Shown: piece by piece, positions 25,943 through 35,806 of the stretch | Layout: every line of letters starts with the position of its first letter | How positions within the stretch are numbered: the first letter of the stretch is position 1 | Assembly (NCBI RefSeq): GCF_000300335.1 | Contig: NZ_AMRM01000005.1 | Span: 176,758 to 240,757, forward strand | Source: Nitratireductor pacificus pht-3B | GTDB taxonomy: Bacteria; Pseudomonadota; Alphaproteobacteria; Rhizobiales; Rhizobiaceae | DNA: 64,000 nucleotides | Direction of reading: 5' to 3' | Program-made: the position numbers and the translations under genes | The notes under the pieces: model-generated | Databases searched by the model: none | What the model saw: only the letters and a program-made list of their open reading frames with translations | Told to the model about the DNA's origin: nothing

Positions 25943-26573
25943 TGCTCTTTTCGACCTGCCCGTGCGCCCCGACTTCCACATGGAAGCCGGCCTGATGCGT
26001 GAGGGACAGATGCCTGTGGCGGGCCTTGACGAGGCCGGTCGCGGCCCGCTCGCTGGCCCGGTGGTGGCCGCGGCGGTCATTCTCGATGCCGACCGCCTGC
26101 CCGAGGGGCTGGACGATTCGAAGCGCCTGTCCATGGAAGCGCGCGAGCTGCTTTTCCAGATGATCATCGATACAGCGCTCAGCGTCTCCGTGGCGTCGCT
26201 GTCCGCCTCGAGTATCGACGGTTCCGACATCCTGCGCGCCAGCCTGGAGGCGATGCGGCGGGCGGCGCTCGGCCTGTGCGTCGCGCCGCGCTTCGCACTC
26301 GCCGACGGGCGTGACATCCCCCCCGGCCTGCCCTGCCCCGCGCGCTCGGTGGTCAAGGGCGATCAGCGCAGCCAGTCGATTGCCGCCGCCTCGATCATCG
26401 CCAAGGTGACGCGCGACCGAATGATGGCGCGCGCCGCCCAGGTCGCCCCGCACCACGGCTTCGAGGCGCATATGGGTTACGCCACCAAGCGCCACCGTCT
26501 GGCCATCACCGAGCACGGTCCGATCGTCCGCCTGCACAGGATGAGCTTTGCTCCACTGAAGCAGACTGCGTGA
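25917..26573 (+). CDS. rnhB: ribonuclease HII
   Basis: Cuts the RNA strand at ribonucleotides embedded in DNA. 218 residues. The acidic catalytic Asp-Glu pair is in [14 protein letters not shown] (residues 38-39); further signatures are [30 protein letters not shown] and [15 protein letters not shown]. The start ATG is inside the inverted repeat described separately, and there is no good Shine-Dalgarno close by. A later in-frame ATG (25980) would remove the unconserved N-terminal 21 residues. Confidence 0.93.
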   Translation: MARTRSDSPALFDLPVRPDFHMEAGLMREGQMPVAGLDEAGRGPLAGPVVAAAVILDADRLPEGLDDSKRLSMEARELLFQMIIDTALSVSVASLSASSIDGSDILRASLEAMRRAALGLCVAPRFALADGRDIPPGLPCPARSVVKGDQRSQSIAAASIIAKVTRDRMMARAAQVAPHHGFEAHMGYATKRHRLAITEHGPIVRLHRMSFAPLKQTA

Positions 26574-26626
26574 CCGGGGCAGGTTCCCGCAGGCATGCGG
26601 CGCGGAGGCTTCCGCCTGAAAGCAGC

Positions 26627-26692
26627 GGACCTATCCCCTCGTCTTTCCGCGTTCATGCAGACGTCAGGTGATTTTACCAGACTGCAAACGCC
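26627..26692. repeat. dispersed intergenic repeat, copy C
   Basis: Related to copy B: TTTCCGCGTTCATGCAGAC, GTCAGGTGATTTTACCAGAC and TGCAAACGCCCT follow in the same order. The palindrome core is degraded to GTCAGGTGA/TACCAGAC. Located between rnhB and the nnrU stop codon. Confidence 0.65.
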
Positions 26693-27262
26693 CTATATCG
26701 GCGCAACGCCGATCAGCCATCGGTGCAGCCAGCCCACGAACAGGACATAGAGGATCAGTCCTCCGCCAATGGCGATGGCATCACCGCTCCAGCTTCCGCC
26801 GGCGGAGGCTTGCGTCGTGGCAGGCCGACCCGACGCCGAGCCCCAGTCGATCACGGCCCAGAGGGCAAAGCCGCCGAACAGGAGCAGATCGGCCAGCGTG
26901 CCGTTGGCTAGCAGATGCGCCAGGCCCCAGAGTACGGTCGCCGCGAGCATCGGATGGCCGATCGCCCTCCTGATCCGCCCGGGCACATAGGCAGCGATCA
27001 GCAGGGGGAAGATCGGCAGGAGCAGGAGCAGCGCCAGGTGCCGCAACGACGGCGGCGGCGCATAAAGGACGAGCGGATCGAGCCGCGCCAGCCCATAGCC
27101 CCAGACGATCAGCGCCAGGCCGGCGAAGGAGACGAGCGCATAAGGCAGCAGCCAGGCACGAAGACCCCTCTGCGCGATGACCCGCGCCCGCATCTGCGGC
27201 GCTGCGATGCGAAGCGAATGGATGCCCAGAAACAGGACGAGACCGAGTATGAGCACCGACAT
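26693..27262 (-). CDS. NnrU family membrane protein
   Basis: 189 residues with about five to six membrane helices, beginning VLILGLVLFLGIHSLRI and containing RRAIGHPMLAATVLWGLAHL, the conserved NnrU region with a His-Pro motif also seen in isoprenylcysteine methyltransferase-like proteins. NnrU was named from nitric oxide reductase regulons, but many members are found without denitrification genes, as here. Divergent from a TetR regulator with a perfect operator-like palindrome between them, so the regulator probably controls it. Confidence 0.85.
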   Translation of the reverse strand: MSVLILGLVLFLGIHSLRIAAPQMRARVIAQRGLRAWLLPYALVSFAGLALIVWGYGLARLDPLVLYAPPPSLRHLALLLLLPIFPLLIAAYVPGRIRRAIGHPMLAATVLWGLAHLLANGTLADLLLFGGFALWAVIDWGSASGRPATTQASAGGSWSGDAIAIGGGLILYVLFVGWLHRWLIGVAPI

Positions 27263-27337
27263 GAAAGCCCCCAGTCGAGCCGTGAAAGCCCCGCCAGGAG
27301 CCTCCGGATCGCTTGCAGCAGAGTGGAAATTTATATA

Positions 27338-27355
27338 CTCTAACTAAAGTTAGAG
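27338..27355. promoter_or_regulatory. probable TetR operator
   Basis: CTCTAACT-AA-AGTTAGAG is a perfect 18-bp palindrome with 8-bp arms, 17 bp ahead of the tetR ATG and about 75 bp ahead of nnrU. The site sits in an AT-rich stretch (TTTATATACTCTAAC) that probably contains -10 elements. Self-repression of the divergent pair is the natural reading. Confidence 0.7.
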
Positions 27356-27371
27356 GGAATAACGAGTCAAG

Positions 27372-28118
27372 ATGCAGACTGTCGATGATTCGCAGGAAAC
27401 CGCGCCGGTGGACCGCAAGGAAAGGCAGCGGCAGACGATGCAGGCGGAGATCCGAGCGACGGCGCGCGGGCTGCTCGTCGATGAGGGCGGGGCCGCCGTC
27501 ACCATCAATGCCATCGCCCGCCGGATGGGCCTGAGCGGTCCGGCCCTCTACAGGTACTATCCGAGCCAGGCTGCGCTCATCGACGCGCTGCGCGCGGATT
27601 TTTACGGCGAGTTGATCGCGGCCATGCGGCAGGCCTCGTCACACGGTGCCGGTGATGCGCCCGGCAGCGGCCTGCTCGCAATGTCCCGGTCCTTGCGCGG
27701 CTGGGCGCTGGCGCACCCCGCCGAGTTCGGCTGGCTGTTCGCCAGTCCGACGGCCAACCGGGAACCCGGCGCATGCGATCCCATCAAGAGCGAGATGGGA
27801 CATGCTTTCGGCCAGGTGTTCCTCGAGCAGGTATTGGCCATCTGGGAGGCAAAGCGTTTTCCCGTTCCCAGCATCGAGGACATGCCGGCGATACAAGCAG
27901 AACAGCTGCGTGCCTTCAGCGAGCGGCTTGGCGGGCGCCTACCGGCCGAGGCCGCGTCCGTCTACCTCGCGTGCTGGATGCGGCTCTACGGGCTTCTCTG
28001 CATGGAGATCTTCCGGCAGATCGATTTCGCCTATGCGGACATGACGCCGATCTACGAGGAATGCCTGCAGGAGCTTTGCCGCCTGCTCGACATCGCCTAT
28101 GCGCCGCCAGACGGCTGA
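27372..28118 (+). CDS. TetR/AcrR family transcriptional regulator
   Basis: 248 residues. The DNA-binding domain spans about residues 15-70: GRKERQ-like start, AEIRATARGLLVDEGGAAV, then the HTH IARRMGLSGPALYRYYPSQ. The C-terminal ligand domain is of the TetR_C WHG type (WALAHPAEFGWLFASP). Divergent from nnrU and almost certainly its repressor, given the intervening palindrome. Ligand unknown. Confidence 0.88.
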   Translation: MQTVDDSQETAPVDRKERQRQTMQAEIRATARGLLVDEGGAAVTINAIARRMGLSGPALYRYYPSQAALIDALRADFYGELIAAMRQASSHGAGDAPGSGLLAMSRSLRGWALAHPAEFGWLFASPTANREPGACDPIKSEMGHAFGQVFLEQVLAIWEAKRFPVPSIEDMPAIQAEQLRAFSERLGGRLPAEAASVYLACWMRLYGLLCMEIFRQIDFAYADMTPIYEECLQELCRLLDIAYAPPDG

Positions 28119-28142
28119 CGCAGGCCCTCAAGTCTTGCGCAA

Positions 28143-28207
28143 CGATGAACGGGCCCATTGCCGCGTTTACGCGGGCTCAGGTCATTCCACCCGGCTGCAA
28201 AACGCTT
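28143..28207. repeat. dispersed intergenic repeat, copy D
   Basis: Most diverged copy: GCCGCGTTTACGCGGGC, then TCAGGTCATTCCACCCGGCTGCAAAACGCTTC broken by several changes from copy B. Lies between the tetR stop and the ATP synthase operon terminator. Confidence 0.5.
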
Positions 28208-28212
28208 CGGCA

Positions 28213-28246
28213 GAAACGAAAAGGCCGCCGGAGAACCAGCGGCCTT
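28213..28246 (-). terminator. rho-independent terminator of the ATP synthase Fo operon
   Basis: On the minus strand: stem AAGGCCGC/GCGGCCTT with a 10-nt loop, followed by TTTTCGTTTC. It lies 25 bp after the atpF stop codon and ends the atpI-B-E-F'-F transcript. Confidence 0.85.
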
Positions 28247-28271
28247 CACATTCGTTGCGGTCTGCCCGAAA

Positions 28272-28751
28272 TCAGTTGAGCTTCGCCTTCAGGTCCTGAA
28301 GAGAGGCCTTGAACAGGTCGCCGCCGGTCTTGGCGTCGACCTTGTCGGACAGCACACTGCGGGCTGCCTCCACGGCCAGATCGACCGCGCTGGCGCGCAC
28401 CTCGTTGACAGCCTCCTGCTCGGCCCGGGCGATCTTCTGTTCGGCCAGGGCGGTCCGGCGAGCAACATACTCGTCCGTCTTCTCCTTGGCTTCCTTGACG
28501 ATCAGCTCGGCCTCGTGCTTGGCGGCGCCGACGATGTCCTGCGCCTCCTGCTCGGCTTCCTGGCGCTTGCGCTGATACTCGGCCAGCAGCTGCTGGGCGT
28601 CTTCACGCAGCTTGCGCGCTTCGTCCAGCTCGTTGCGGATCCGGTCGGCGCGCGCGTCGAGCGCACCGTTGATCATCGCCGGAACCTTGTAATAGGCGAG
28701 CACGGCCAGGAAAAGAATGAGGGAGATGAAAGCCCAGAATGTCGCGTCCAT
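28272..28751 (-). CDS. atpF: ATP synthase Fo subunit b
   Basis: 159 residues, peripheral stalk subunit. One N-terminal membrane helix (FWAFISLILFLAVLAYY) followed by a long charged coiled coil (RADRIRNELDEARKLREDAQ, RKRQEAEQEAQDIVGAAKHE) that connects Fo to F1. Last gene of the Fo operon, 12 bp after the b' gene and directly before a terminator. Confidence 0.94.
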   Translation of the reverse strand: MDATFWAFISLILFLAVLAYYKVPAMINGALDARADRIRNELDEARKLREDAQQLLAEYQRKRQEAEQEAQDIVGAAKHEAELIVKEAKEKTDEYVARRTALAEQKIARAEQEAVNEVRASAVDLAVEAARSVLSDKVDAKTGGDLFKASLQDLKAKLN

Positions 28752-28763
28752 TGGCGTTCTCCC

Positions 28764-29345
28764 TTACTGCTTCACAGCCTTGACGGCGGCTGCCGCGGCG
28801 GTCTTGTCGAGACGTCCGCCAACCAGTTCCTGAACGATCGATGCCGCGGTTTCCTCCGCGATCGCACCGACGTCCTTCATGGCGGCGTCCTTGATCGCGC
28901 CGATGCGCTTTTCAGCGTCGGCGAGCTTGGCCTCGAGTTCCTTCTCGACGCCATGCCGTTCGGCATCGGCTTCCGCTTTCGCGGCATCGCGCGCTTCCTG
29001 GCCGATGACATTCGCCTTCTTGCGGGCCTCCGCCAGATCCTGCTCGTAGGCAGCGACCGCCTGATCGGCCTCTTCCTTCATGCGCGCCGCCTGGTCGAGA
29101 TCCTGGGCGATGCGGTCACGCCGCACTTCCAGAATGCCGCCGATGCGTGGCAGCACGACGCGTTTCAGGAACAGGTAGAACAGCCCGAAGGTAATCGCCA
29201 GCCACAGAAGCTGCGAAGGAAACGTCGACGAATCGAACGGCGGGAAGTTCGGCGCGTGTGCGCCTTCCGACGCGACGCCGGTCTCCGTATGGGTCGCGTC
29301 CGCGGCGCCCTGCGCCGAGGCTGCGAATGCCGATGCCACAAACAT
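28764..29345 (-). CDS. atpG: ATP synthase Fo subunit b'
   Basis: 193 residues. A variable N-terminus of about 45 residues precedes the membrane helix ([20 protein letters not shown]) and a long coiled coil ([20 protein letters not shown]). A separate b' subunit next to b is typical of Hyphomicrobiales and photosynthetic bacteria, where b and b' form a heterodimeric stalk. The name atpG/atpF2/atpX differs between annotations. Confidence 0.92.
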   Translation of the reverse strand: MFVASAFAASAQGAADATHTETGVASEGAHAPNFPPFDSSTFPSQLLWLAITFGLFYLFLKRVVLPRIGGILEVRRDRIAQDLDQAARMKEEADQAVAAYEQDLAEARKKANVIGQEARDAAKAEADAERHGVEKELEAKLADAEKRIGAIKDAAMKDVGAIAEETAASIVQELVGGRLDKTAAAAAVKAVKQ

Positions 29346-29410
29346 AGTCTACCTCTTTTAAAACCGGCCGGCCGCGCATCCGTGCGACCGGCCCCGCACG
29401 CCAGGTGCGC

Positions 29411-29635
29411 TTAGGTGAAGAGGAGGAGCAGGGCGACGAGCAGCGAGAAGATGCCGAGCGCCTCGGTCACGGCGAAGCCGAAGATCAGGCGGCCGAACTG
29501 GCCGTCGGCAGCCGACGGATTGCGCAGCGCGCCCGCCAGGTAGTTGCCGAAGATGTGGCCGAGGCCGATGCCGGCGCCGCCCATGCCGAGGCAGGCGATG
29601 CCCGCGCCAATGGCCTTTGCTGCTTCTACTTCCAT
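29411..29635 (-). CDS. atpE: ATP synthase Fo subunit c
   Basis: 74-residue hairpin proteolipid of the rotating c ring. Helix 1: [19 protein letters not shown]; helix 2 carries the ion-binding Glu in [20 protein letters not shown]. The polar loop RNPSAADGQ follows the usual Arg-Asn-Pro pattern. No Na+-type residues are seen, so H+ coupling is expected. Confidence 0.96.
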   Translation of the reverse strand: MEVEAAKAIGAGIACLGMGGAGIGLGHIFGNYLAGALRNPSAADGQFGRLIFGFAVTEALGIFSLLVALLLLFT

Positions 29636-29756
29636 TTTGAAACTCCTTGTGATCCGTATTAAATGCGTTTTCTTCAGACTTGGCGATAACCGCCGGTGAA
29701 CTCAGTTTTTCCTGCGCCGGGCAGCGTCGGATGTCCCTCGCCTCTCACATCATGCA

Positions 29757-30506
29757 TCAGTGGCTCGGGTGCAGGGCGTCATTGAGGTACATGCATGTCA
29801 GCACCGCAAAGACATAGGCCTGCAGGAAAGCCACGAGGAACTCGAGGCCGGTGATCGCCACCGTCATGATGAGCGGCAGCACCGCGCCGGTAATGCCGAC
29901 CGCGCCGAGCGCGCTCAGCGATGTGACAAAACCGGCGAAGACCTTCAGCGTGATGTGGCCCGCCAGCATGTTGGCGAAGAGACGCACCGAGAGGCTGATG
30001 GGACGCGACAGGAACGAAACCACTTCGATCAGCACGACCAGCGGAATCAGGACTCCGGGAACGCCTTCGGGCACGAAGAGCTTCAGGAAGCCCAGCCCGT
30101 GTTTCCAGAAGCCGTAGACGAGAACCGTGCCGATCACCAGCAGCGCCAGCGCGAAGGTGACGATGATGTGGCTGGTCACCGTGAAGAAGTAGGGGAACAG
30201 GCCAAGCAGGTTGGCCACCAGAACGAACATGAACAGGGAGAACACGAAGGGAAAGAAGCGCATCCCCTGCGATCCCGCCGCGTCGCGCAGCATGGAGGCG
30301 ACGAACTCGTAAGCCATTTCCGAGATCGACTGAAGCCGGCCCGGCACCAGGCCGCGGCTCGACGTGGTCAAAAACAGGAAGGCGCCCGCGGCGGCAACAG
30401 TTGCCACCATGAAGGCTGAGGAATTGGTGAACGAGAAATCCAGCCCGCCGATCTCGATCGGAATCCATTTGGAAATCTGGAATTGATGGATCGGATCGTT
30501 GGCCAC
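29757..30506 (-). CDS. atpB: ATP synthase Fo subunit a
   Basis: 249 residues, stator part of the proton channel. Starts at GTG 30506 ([17 protein letters not shown]), with GAGGGGG just upstream. The essential Arg lies in the conserved [14 protein letters not shown] segment, and the final helices contain [20 protein letters not shown]. Upstream in-frame codons are open to 30641 but overlap atpI and lack family resemblance. Confidence 0.95.
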   Translation of the reverse strand: MANDPIHQFQISKWIPIEIGGLDFSFTNSSAFMVATVAAAGAFLFLTTSSRGLVPGRLQSISEMAYEFVASMLRDAAGSQGMRFFPFVFSLFMFVLVANLLGLFPYFFTVTSHIIVTFALALLVIGTVLVYGFWKHGLGFLKLFVPEGVPGVLIPLVVLIEVVSFLSRPISLSVRLFANMLAGHITLKVFAGFVTSLSALGAVGITGAVLPLIMTVAITGLEFLVAFLQAYVFAVLTCMYLNDALHPSH

Positions 30507-30543
30507 CGGGACCCCCTCGTTTCTGGCTGGCGCCTGGCGCCGA

Positions 30544-30897
30544 CTATTTCCTGTCGGAACCCTTGCCGCCGGCAGGCGGCTTGGCCCCGAATTCTGCAAT
30601 CTGCCCCGCGGAGCGCAGGACATTGAGAACGCCTGCCCCAAACCCGAGAAGCAGGAAAATGATCAGGCCCCAAGGAGACGTCCCGGCCATCCGGTCGATG
30701 AACCAGCCAAGCCCCGCGCCGACGGCGACGCCGGCAATGAACTCACTGGACAGCCTCAGCGCATTGCCGAAGCCCGCCATGCCACCTTGTGCCTTCCCCG
30801 CGCTGCCATCTGGCTTGTCCGGCATCTTCGACGCGAGGGCTGTCTCCAGATCGCGCCTCCGACGTTCCAAATCGTCCGGTCGATCCTGATTGGCCAC
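30544..30897 (-). CDS. atpI: AtpI/AtpZ-type ATP synthase accessory protein
   Basis: 117 residues, first gene of the Fo operon. Two membrane helices ([18 protein letters not shown] and [19 protein letters not shown]) follow a charged N-terminal part. The family helps c-ring assembly or Mg/Ca supply. The 245-bp region upstream (30898-31142) presumably carries the operon promoter and separates it from the SleB-type hydrolase gene. Confidence 0.9.
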   Translation of the reverse strand: MANQDRPDDLERRRRDLETALASKMPDKPDGSAGKAQGGMAGFGNALRLSSEFIAGVAVGAGLGWFIDRMAGTSPWGLIIFLLLGFGAGVLNVLRSAGQIAEFGAKPPAGGKGSDRK

Positions 30898-31142
30898 TGC
30901 AATCTCCGTACCGGGTTTGCTGGTCAGCAGCTCTCCGCTTAAAAGTCGCGCGCAACATAGTGAGCGCCCTCGCCCCAGTCAAGCCGCTGATATCGCCATC
31001 AACAAAGGCAGAAAAATCAATAAAATCAGAATATTACACAAGTGCGACAAAGCGCGCGCCGCGTCAGCGGGCCGAGCAGGCGGGAATCGCGACGGAACTT
31101 CGGCGGTTTCCAGATGCCGGCGGAGGCATTTCCTCCCGCGGA

Positions 31143-32342
31143 TCAGTTCCAGCCGCCGCCATAGGTGCGGTAGAAGATGTGCTGGCCGATCTTCTTCATG
31201 CGCTCCATCGCATTCGCCCAGCGCGGATGCACATAGGTCGCGTGGTAATGCGTGGCGGAGCCCACCTCCGGCAGCCAGATCTTGCCCGCCGTGGTGGCCA
31301 TGGCGACGTCCTGCGCCATCTTGAAATGCGCCGGGCTCTGGACGCGGTCGCGAATGCCGTCGCAGGCGAAGGAGAACTGGCAGCGATTGCGCCATTTCTC
31401 GTTCTGATAGACCACCCCGCAGATGCTGCCGGGATAGGTCGGGTTGCGCACGCGGTTGAGGATCACCTGCGCAACGGCGGCCTGGCCCTTCACGCTCTCG
31501 CCGCGCGCCTCGAAATAGATTCCGGCGGCGAGACAGCGCTGCTCGCTCTCCGAAAAGACGCTGGCCGGAAGGGCCTTGCGCGCCCAGGGATGGTCCTTTG
31601 CGCCGACCGGCGGAATGAAGCGGCCGGCATCGGGCTGCTCCTCGCGCAGGATGCTGGCAAAGGGCGAGGCCTTCGCATAGTCCGGCTTCACCGGCGCATA
31701 GGCCGTGGCGAGAATATCGGGGCGGTCGTTGTTGACCAGTTCGGCGATCGCCGTCGGCAGGCCGCCCGCGCTCTTTTTCTCCCGCTTCATGTAGAAGGCG
31801 GAGGCGATGCTGACTTCCTTGCCCTTGATCTCCGGCTTGACGAAAGTCATGCGGACACCATCCGTGGGCATCTGCCGCAGCAGCGACGTGTGCTGTTCGA
31901 AGATCGATCCCGCATTGAACAGCTTGGGGGGCAGCATCGGCGCCACCTCGACCAGACGGCCGCTCTTCTCCGCGCGGTTGATCCGCTCCTCGTCCGGTGT
32001 CTCGGGCGCGACTCGTTTCTCGCTGCGTAGCGCCACGGCACCGATGCCGGGCGCGCGCATGCCCGAGCCGGAGATGCCGGCGGTCTTCAGGCCGCTGTCC
32101 ACGAAGGGCATTTCGGCCTTGTGCACGGAACCTGCGACGGAACGTTCGACGAAATTCGACCAGCGGGCGGCGCCGCGCTCGTCACCGGAGATGAAACTCG
32201 CCATGTCCTGATGCGCGACGATGCCGGGAAAGCCGATCCAGAAGCCAAGCGCGACCAGCGCCGGAGCCAGAACAGAACGATGATCCCCCTTCGCCGCACG
32301 CGACGTTCTTCCACTCCGACGAAGCACCCGCACTCTCCGCAA
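31143..32342 (-). CDS. SleB-type cell wall hydrolase
   Basis: 399 residues. An N-terminal hydrophobic segment (SVLAPALVALGFWIGFPGIV) likely anchors or exports it. The last 130 residues are a Hydrolase_2/SleB domain: CLAAGIYFEARGESVKGQAAVAQVILNRV shows the catalytic Glu in EARGE, and ATHYHATYVHPRWA the conserved His-rich part. It probably cleaves peptidoglycan glycan strands (lytic transglycosylase-like). The middle 200 residues are not recognised. Confidence 0.85.
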   Translation of the reverse strand: MRRVRVLRRSGRTSRAAKGDHRSVLAPALVALGFWIGFPGIVAHQDMASFISGDERGAARWSNFVERSVAGSVHKAEMPFVDSGLKTAGISGSGMRAPGIGAVALRSEKRVAPETPDEERINRAEKSGRLVEVAPMLPPKLFNAGSIFEQHTSLLRQMPTDGVRMTFVKPEIKGKEVSIASAFYMKREKKSAGGLPTAIAELVNNDRPDILATAYAPVKPDYAKASPFASILREEQPDAGRFIPPVGAKDHPWARKALPASVFSESEQRCLAAGIYFEARGESVKGQAAVAQVILNRVRNPTYPGSICGVVYQNEKWRNRCQFSFACDGIRDRVQSPAHFKMAQDVAMATTAGKIWLPEVGSATHYHATYVHPRWANAMERMKKIGQHIFYRTYGGGWN

Positions 32343-32461
32343 CGCAACTCGACCCAGTTGCCGTCAAGATAATTGGTTAACCTTGACCGCTGGTTAACGG
32401 CAATGCGGAACGCACTCCGCCCGTTGGCTCAGGAAACGCGGACGTTGCAGGAAAAGTTGTG

Positions 32462-33889
32462 TCAGCCGCGCTTCTTCGCGCGTCCCGCATAGGGGTTTTC
32501 GGAAGTGCGCAGGGCGATTCTGATCGGCACGCCGAACAGGCCGAAGGTCTCGCGCAGGCCGTTGACCAGATAGCGGACATAGGATTGCGGCATCGCGTCG
32601 GGCCGAGAGCAGGAGACCACGAAGCCCGGCGGGCGGGCCTTGATCTGCGTGATGTACTTCACCTTCAGGCGACGGCCCGCAACCGCGGGCGGCGGATGCT
32701 GCGCGGTGGCCGCCTCCAGCCAGCGGTTCAGCCGGGCGGTGGACACGCGGCTGTTCCAGGTCCGGTGCGTGCGCTCGACCGCCTCCATCAGCTTGTCGAG
32801 CCCGCGGCCGGTCTCGCCCGAGATCGGCACGGCCTGCAGGCCGCGCACCTGCGGCAGCAGGCGCTCGGTCTTCTCGCGCAGCTCCGCCAGGGTTTCCTGA
32901 CGGTCCTCGATCAGGTCCCATTTGTTGAAGGCCAGCACCGGCGCGCGGCCTTCCCGCATCACGAGGTCGGCGATCTGCAGGTCCTGTTTTTCAAAAGGCA
33001 TCGTGGCGTCGAAGACGACGATCACCACTTCGGCGAAACGGATCGCGCGCAGGCCATCGGCGACGGAGAGCTTTTCCAGCTTCTCCTGCACCCGCGCCTT
33101 GCGCCGCATGCCGGCCGTGTCGAACAGCTTGATCTTGCGCTCGCGCCACAGCCAGTCGACCGAGATCGAATCACGCGTGATGCCCGCTTCGGGGCCGGTC
33201 AGCATGCGGTCCTGGCCGATCAGCGCGTTGATGAGAGTCGATTTTCCGACGTTCGGCCGGCCGACGACGGCGATGCGCAGGGGCTTGCCCGAATCGTAGG
33301 GGACTTGCTCAGCATCCGGGTCGATGTCCTCGCCGACGGCGATCTCCTCGCCCGGCAGGGCGACGGGCTCCGGGTCCTCCGCCAGCGCCACCTCCTCGCC
33401 GAGCCCGGCAACGATGGCGTCGCGCAGGTCGGACATGCCGAGGCCGTGCTCGGCCGAGACGGCGACCGGCTCGCCAAGGCCAAGCTCCCAGGCGTCCAGA
33501 ACACCGGCCGCGGCGGCGTTCACGTCGATCTTGTTGGCGACAAGGATGACCGGCTTGCCCTTGCGGCGCAGGAGATTGGCGAAGGTGGAATCGTCGGGCA
33601 TGATGCCGGCGCGCGCATCGATCATGAAGACCGCAATGTCGGCCTCGTCGATGGCCAGTTCCGTCTGGGCGCGCATGCGCCCCTCCAGCGTCGGAGCGGC
33701 GGCGCTCTCGAGACCCGCCGTGTCGATCACCTCGAAACGCAGATCCTGCAGGCGTGCGGGATGGGAGCGGCGGTCGCGCGTGACACCCGGCGTATCGTCG
33801 ACGATCGCCATGCGGCGACCGGCCAGGCGGTTGAACAGCGTCGACTTGCCGACATTGGGTCTGCCAATGATCGCGAGCTTGAATGTCAT
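32462..33889 (-). CDS. der: ribosome biogenesis GTPase Der
   Basis: 475 residues with two tandem EngA-type GTPase domains. G1 loops: [19 protein letters not shown] and [20 protein letters not shown]3: DTAG(L) and [10 protein letters not shown]4: NKID and NKWD. A C-terminal KH-like domain ends KKRG. It supports 50S assembly. Second gene of a probable unit with the TPR protein upstream, gap 22 bp. Confidence 0.96.
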   Translation of the reverse strand: MTFKLAIIGRPNVGKSTLFNRLAGRRMAIVDDTPGVTRDRRSHPARLQDLRFEVIDTAGLESAAAPTLEGRMRAQTELAIDEADIAVFMIDARAGIMPDDSTFANLLRRKGKPVILVANKIDVNAAAAGVLDAWELGLGEPVAVSAEHGLGMSDLRDAIVAGLGEEVALAEDPEPVALPGEEIAVGEDIDPDAEQVPYDSGKPLRIAVVGRPNVGKSTLINALIGQDRMLTGPEAGITRDSISVDWLWRERKIKLFDTAGMRRKARVQEKLEKLSVADGLRAIRFAEVVIVVFDATMPFEKQDLQIADLVMREGRAPVLAFNKWDLIEDRQETLAELREKTERLLPQVRGLQAVPISGETGRGLDKLMEAVERTHRTWNSRVSTARLNRWLEAATAQHPPPAVAGRRLKVKYITQIKARPPGFVVSCSRPDAMPQSYVRYLVNGLRETFGLFGVPIRIALRTSENPYAGRAKKRG

Positions 33890-33911
33890 GGGGTCACCCC
33901 GGCTCCGGGTA

Positions 33912-34577
33912 TCACTCGGCGGGGCCTGACCCGGCGATCAGTTCCGACATCAGCTCGGCGCGCTGGCGAATGTTGCGGGGCGCGGCCGCATCGCCGGAGA
34001 TCTGCCCGAACAGCCGCAGGGCGTCCTCGCGCTTGCCCTCCTTCCAGGCGGACAGGCCGAGGGCCTCCCGCGCCGAGTGGCGCAGCGCATTGCCGTCTGC
34101 CGTCAGCGTCTCGACCCGCGCCGCCACATCGGCATAGGAGCCGTGATCGACCAGCAGAAGGCCGGCCCGCAGCCGCGCGACATCGGCAATGACGTCGGTG
34201 ATCGCCCTGTCGTTGGCGATGGCGTCGAAGGCAGCGACGGCTGCCTGCGGGTCGCCATCGGCGGCCAGCACCGTGGCGGCGCGCATGCGCGCCAGCAGCG
34301 GATAGGAGCCATGGCCGGATGCCTCCAGTTCCTTGAAAGCCGCCAGTGCCTCGTCGTTCTCGCCCTGGCGCGCCAGGTCCAACGCCTGGGAGAAGGCATC
34401 GCCCGACGCGTTGGCCCGCGAGGCGGTCCAGCGCTCGTAGCCGACATAGGCCGCGGTCGCCAGGACGAGCACAACCGCCGCGCCGATGGCGATCGGCCCG
34501 AAACGGCGCCAGATGGATTTGAGCTGATCCTGGCGGAGCTCTTCGTTGACTTCGCGAATGAAACTGTCGTCGGACAT
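33912..34577 (-). CDS. YfgM/BamB-neighbour type TPR membrane protein
   Basis: 221 residues. Starts [18 protein letters not shown], with one membrane helix near residues 28-48 ([20 protein letters not shown]), then a TPR_21-like solute domain ([25 protein letters not shown]). The arrangement matches the YfgM/DUF2133 family, single-span proteins that assist Sec-dependent export. In other bacteria yfgM also sits beside der, which supports this call. Confidence 0.85.
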   Translation of the reverse strand: MSDDSFIREVNEELRQDQLKSIWRRFGPIAIGAAVVLVLATAAYVGYERWTASRANASGDAFSQALDLARQGENDEALAAFKELEASGHGSYPLLARMRAATVLAADGDPQAAVAAFDAIANDRAITDVIADVARLRAGLLLVDHGSYADVAARVETLTADGNALRHSAREALGLSAWKEGKREDALRLFGQISGDAAAPRNIRQRAELMSELIAGSGPAE

Positions 34578-34802
34578 GTGCGAACCGCTTCTGGCAGGGT
34601 CTCCCCCGCAATGACTTCATCGCCCGGCTTTTTAGACGAAATTCGCCGCCATGGAAGGGGGCGCGGGCATTTCATGGGTATTCCGCCGATTTGCGGCCTT
34701 TGCAAGGACGGTTTTCGCCGAAGGCGCGTCCGCTCCAAACTCGGCCATATTCTCACGATACACAAGGTTCAGAAGAATCAGCGTTTTCCGGAAGTTCATT
34801 TC

Positions 34803-35792
34803 ATGTTGAGATCATTTTGCGCCGGCGCAGCGGCACTGGCGTTCACGGGGTCCTGTTTTGCCAATGACGCCTCGGCTCCGCCAGCCCCTCCCCCGCAATA
34901 TGTGATCATCTCCTTCGATGGCGCGCTGCATCTGGAGCAGTGGCAGCGCAGCCGGGCGCTGGGACAGGAGACGGGCGCCCGTTTCACCTTCTTCCTGTCC
35001 TGCGTCTATCTGCTGTCGCCGGAAACGCGGCGCGCGTATCAGGCGCCCGGCATGGCACGCGGGCGCTCGAATGTCGGCAGCGGCTATTCCCGCGCCGATG
35101 TGGAAGGACGGCTCTCGCAGATATGGACGGCGCGCGCGGAAGGCCACGAGATCGCCAGTCACGCCTGCGGCCATTTCGACGGGAAGGACTGGAGCGCCGC
35201 AGACTGGGAGGCCGAGTTCGACCAGTTCACGGCGATCGCCGCCAATGCATGGAAGCTGAACGGGATCGACGGCGAACCCAAGGGCTGGCAGGATTTTGTC
35301 CGCAAGGACATCCGCGGGTTTCGGGCACCCTATCTCTCGTCCAGCCCCGCCCTGTTCGCGGCGCTGGGCGCGCGCGGCTTCGACTACGATGCCAGCACGG
35401 TCTCAAGCGGTCCCGTTCTTCCCAGGACGCGCGGCGGCGTCACGCGCTTCTCCCTGCCGCTCATTCCCGAGGGGCCGCGTGAAAAGCAGGTCATCGCGAT
35501 GGACTACAATCTCTATGTCCGCCATTCGGGCGGCAAGGAGAAGCCGGAGAATGCGTCGGCCTTCGAGGAACGCGCCTACCAGGCCTTCATGACGAGCTTC
35601 GAGAAAGAATACGCCGGGAAACGGACGCCCGTGCAACTGGGCTTCCACTTCACCCTGATGAACGATGGCGCCTACTGGAACGCGATGGAGCGTTTCGCGC
35701 GCGATGTCTGCATCAGGAAGGACGTGCGCTGCGTGAGCTATCGCGACTATCTCGACCGGCAGGCCGGAACCGCCGCGAACGGCGGCACCTGA
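34803..35792 (+). CDS. polysaccharide deacetylase-like secreted protein, altered motif 1
   Basis: 329 residues with a signal peptide (LRSFCAGAAALAFTGSCFA). Carbohydrate esterase 4 features: metal-binding HxxxH in HEIASHACGHFDG and motif 3 in GFRAPYLSSS. Motif 1, usually TFDDG, reads ISFDGA, lacking one of the two Asp residues used as base and metal ligand. The C-terminal half (GFHFTLMNDGAYWNAMERF) is unlike NodB proteins. It may be a polysaccharide deacetylase of a divergent group, or a non-catalytic binder. Ends before a strong terminator. Confidence 0.75.
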   Translation: MLRSFCAGAAALAFTGSCFANDASAPPAPPPQYVIISFDGALHLEQWQRSRALGQETGARFTFFLSCVYLLSPETRRAYQAPGMARGRSNVGSGYSRADVEGRLSQIWTARAEGHEIASHACGHFDGKDWSAADWEAEFDQFTAIAANAWKLNGIDGEPKGWQDFVRKDIRGFRAPYLSSSPALFAALGARGFDYDASTVSSGPVLPRTRGGVTRFSLPLIPEGPREKQVIAMDYNLYVRHSGGKEKPENASAFEERAYQAFMTSFEKEYAGKRTPVQLGFHFTLMNDGAYWNAMERFARDVCIRKDVRCVSYRDYLDRQAGTAANGGT

Positions 35793-35806
35793 CCGTGAAA
35801 CGAATA

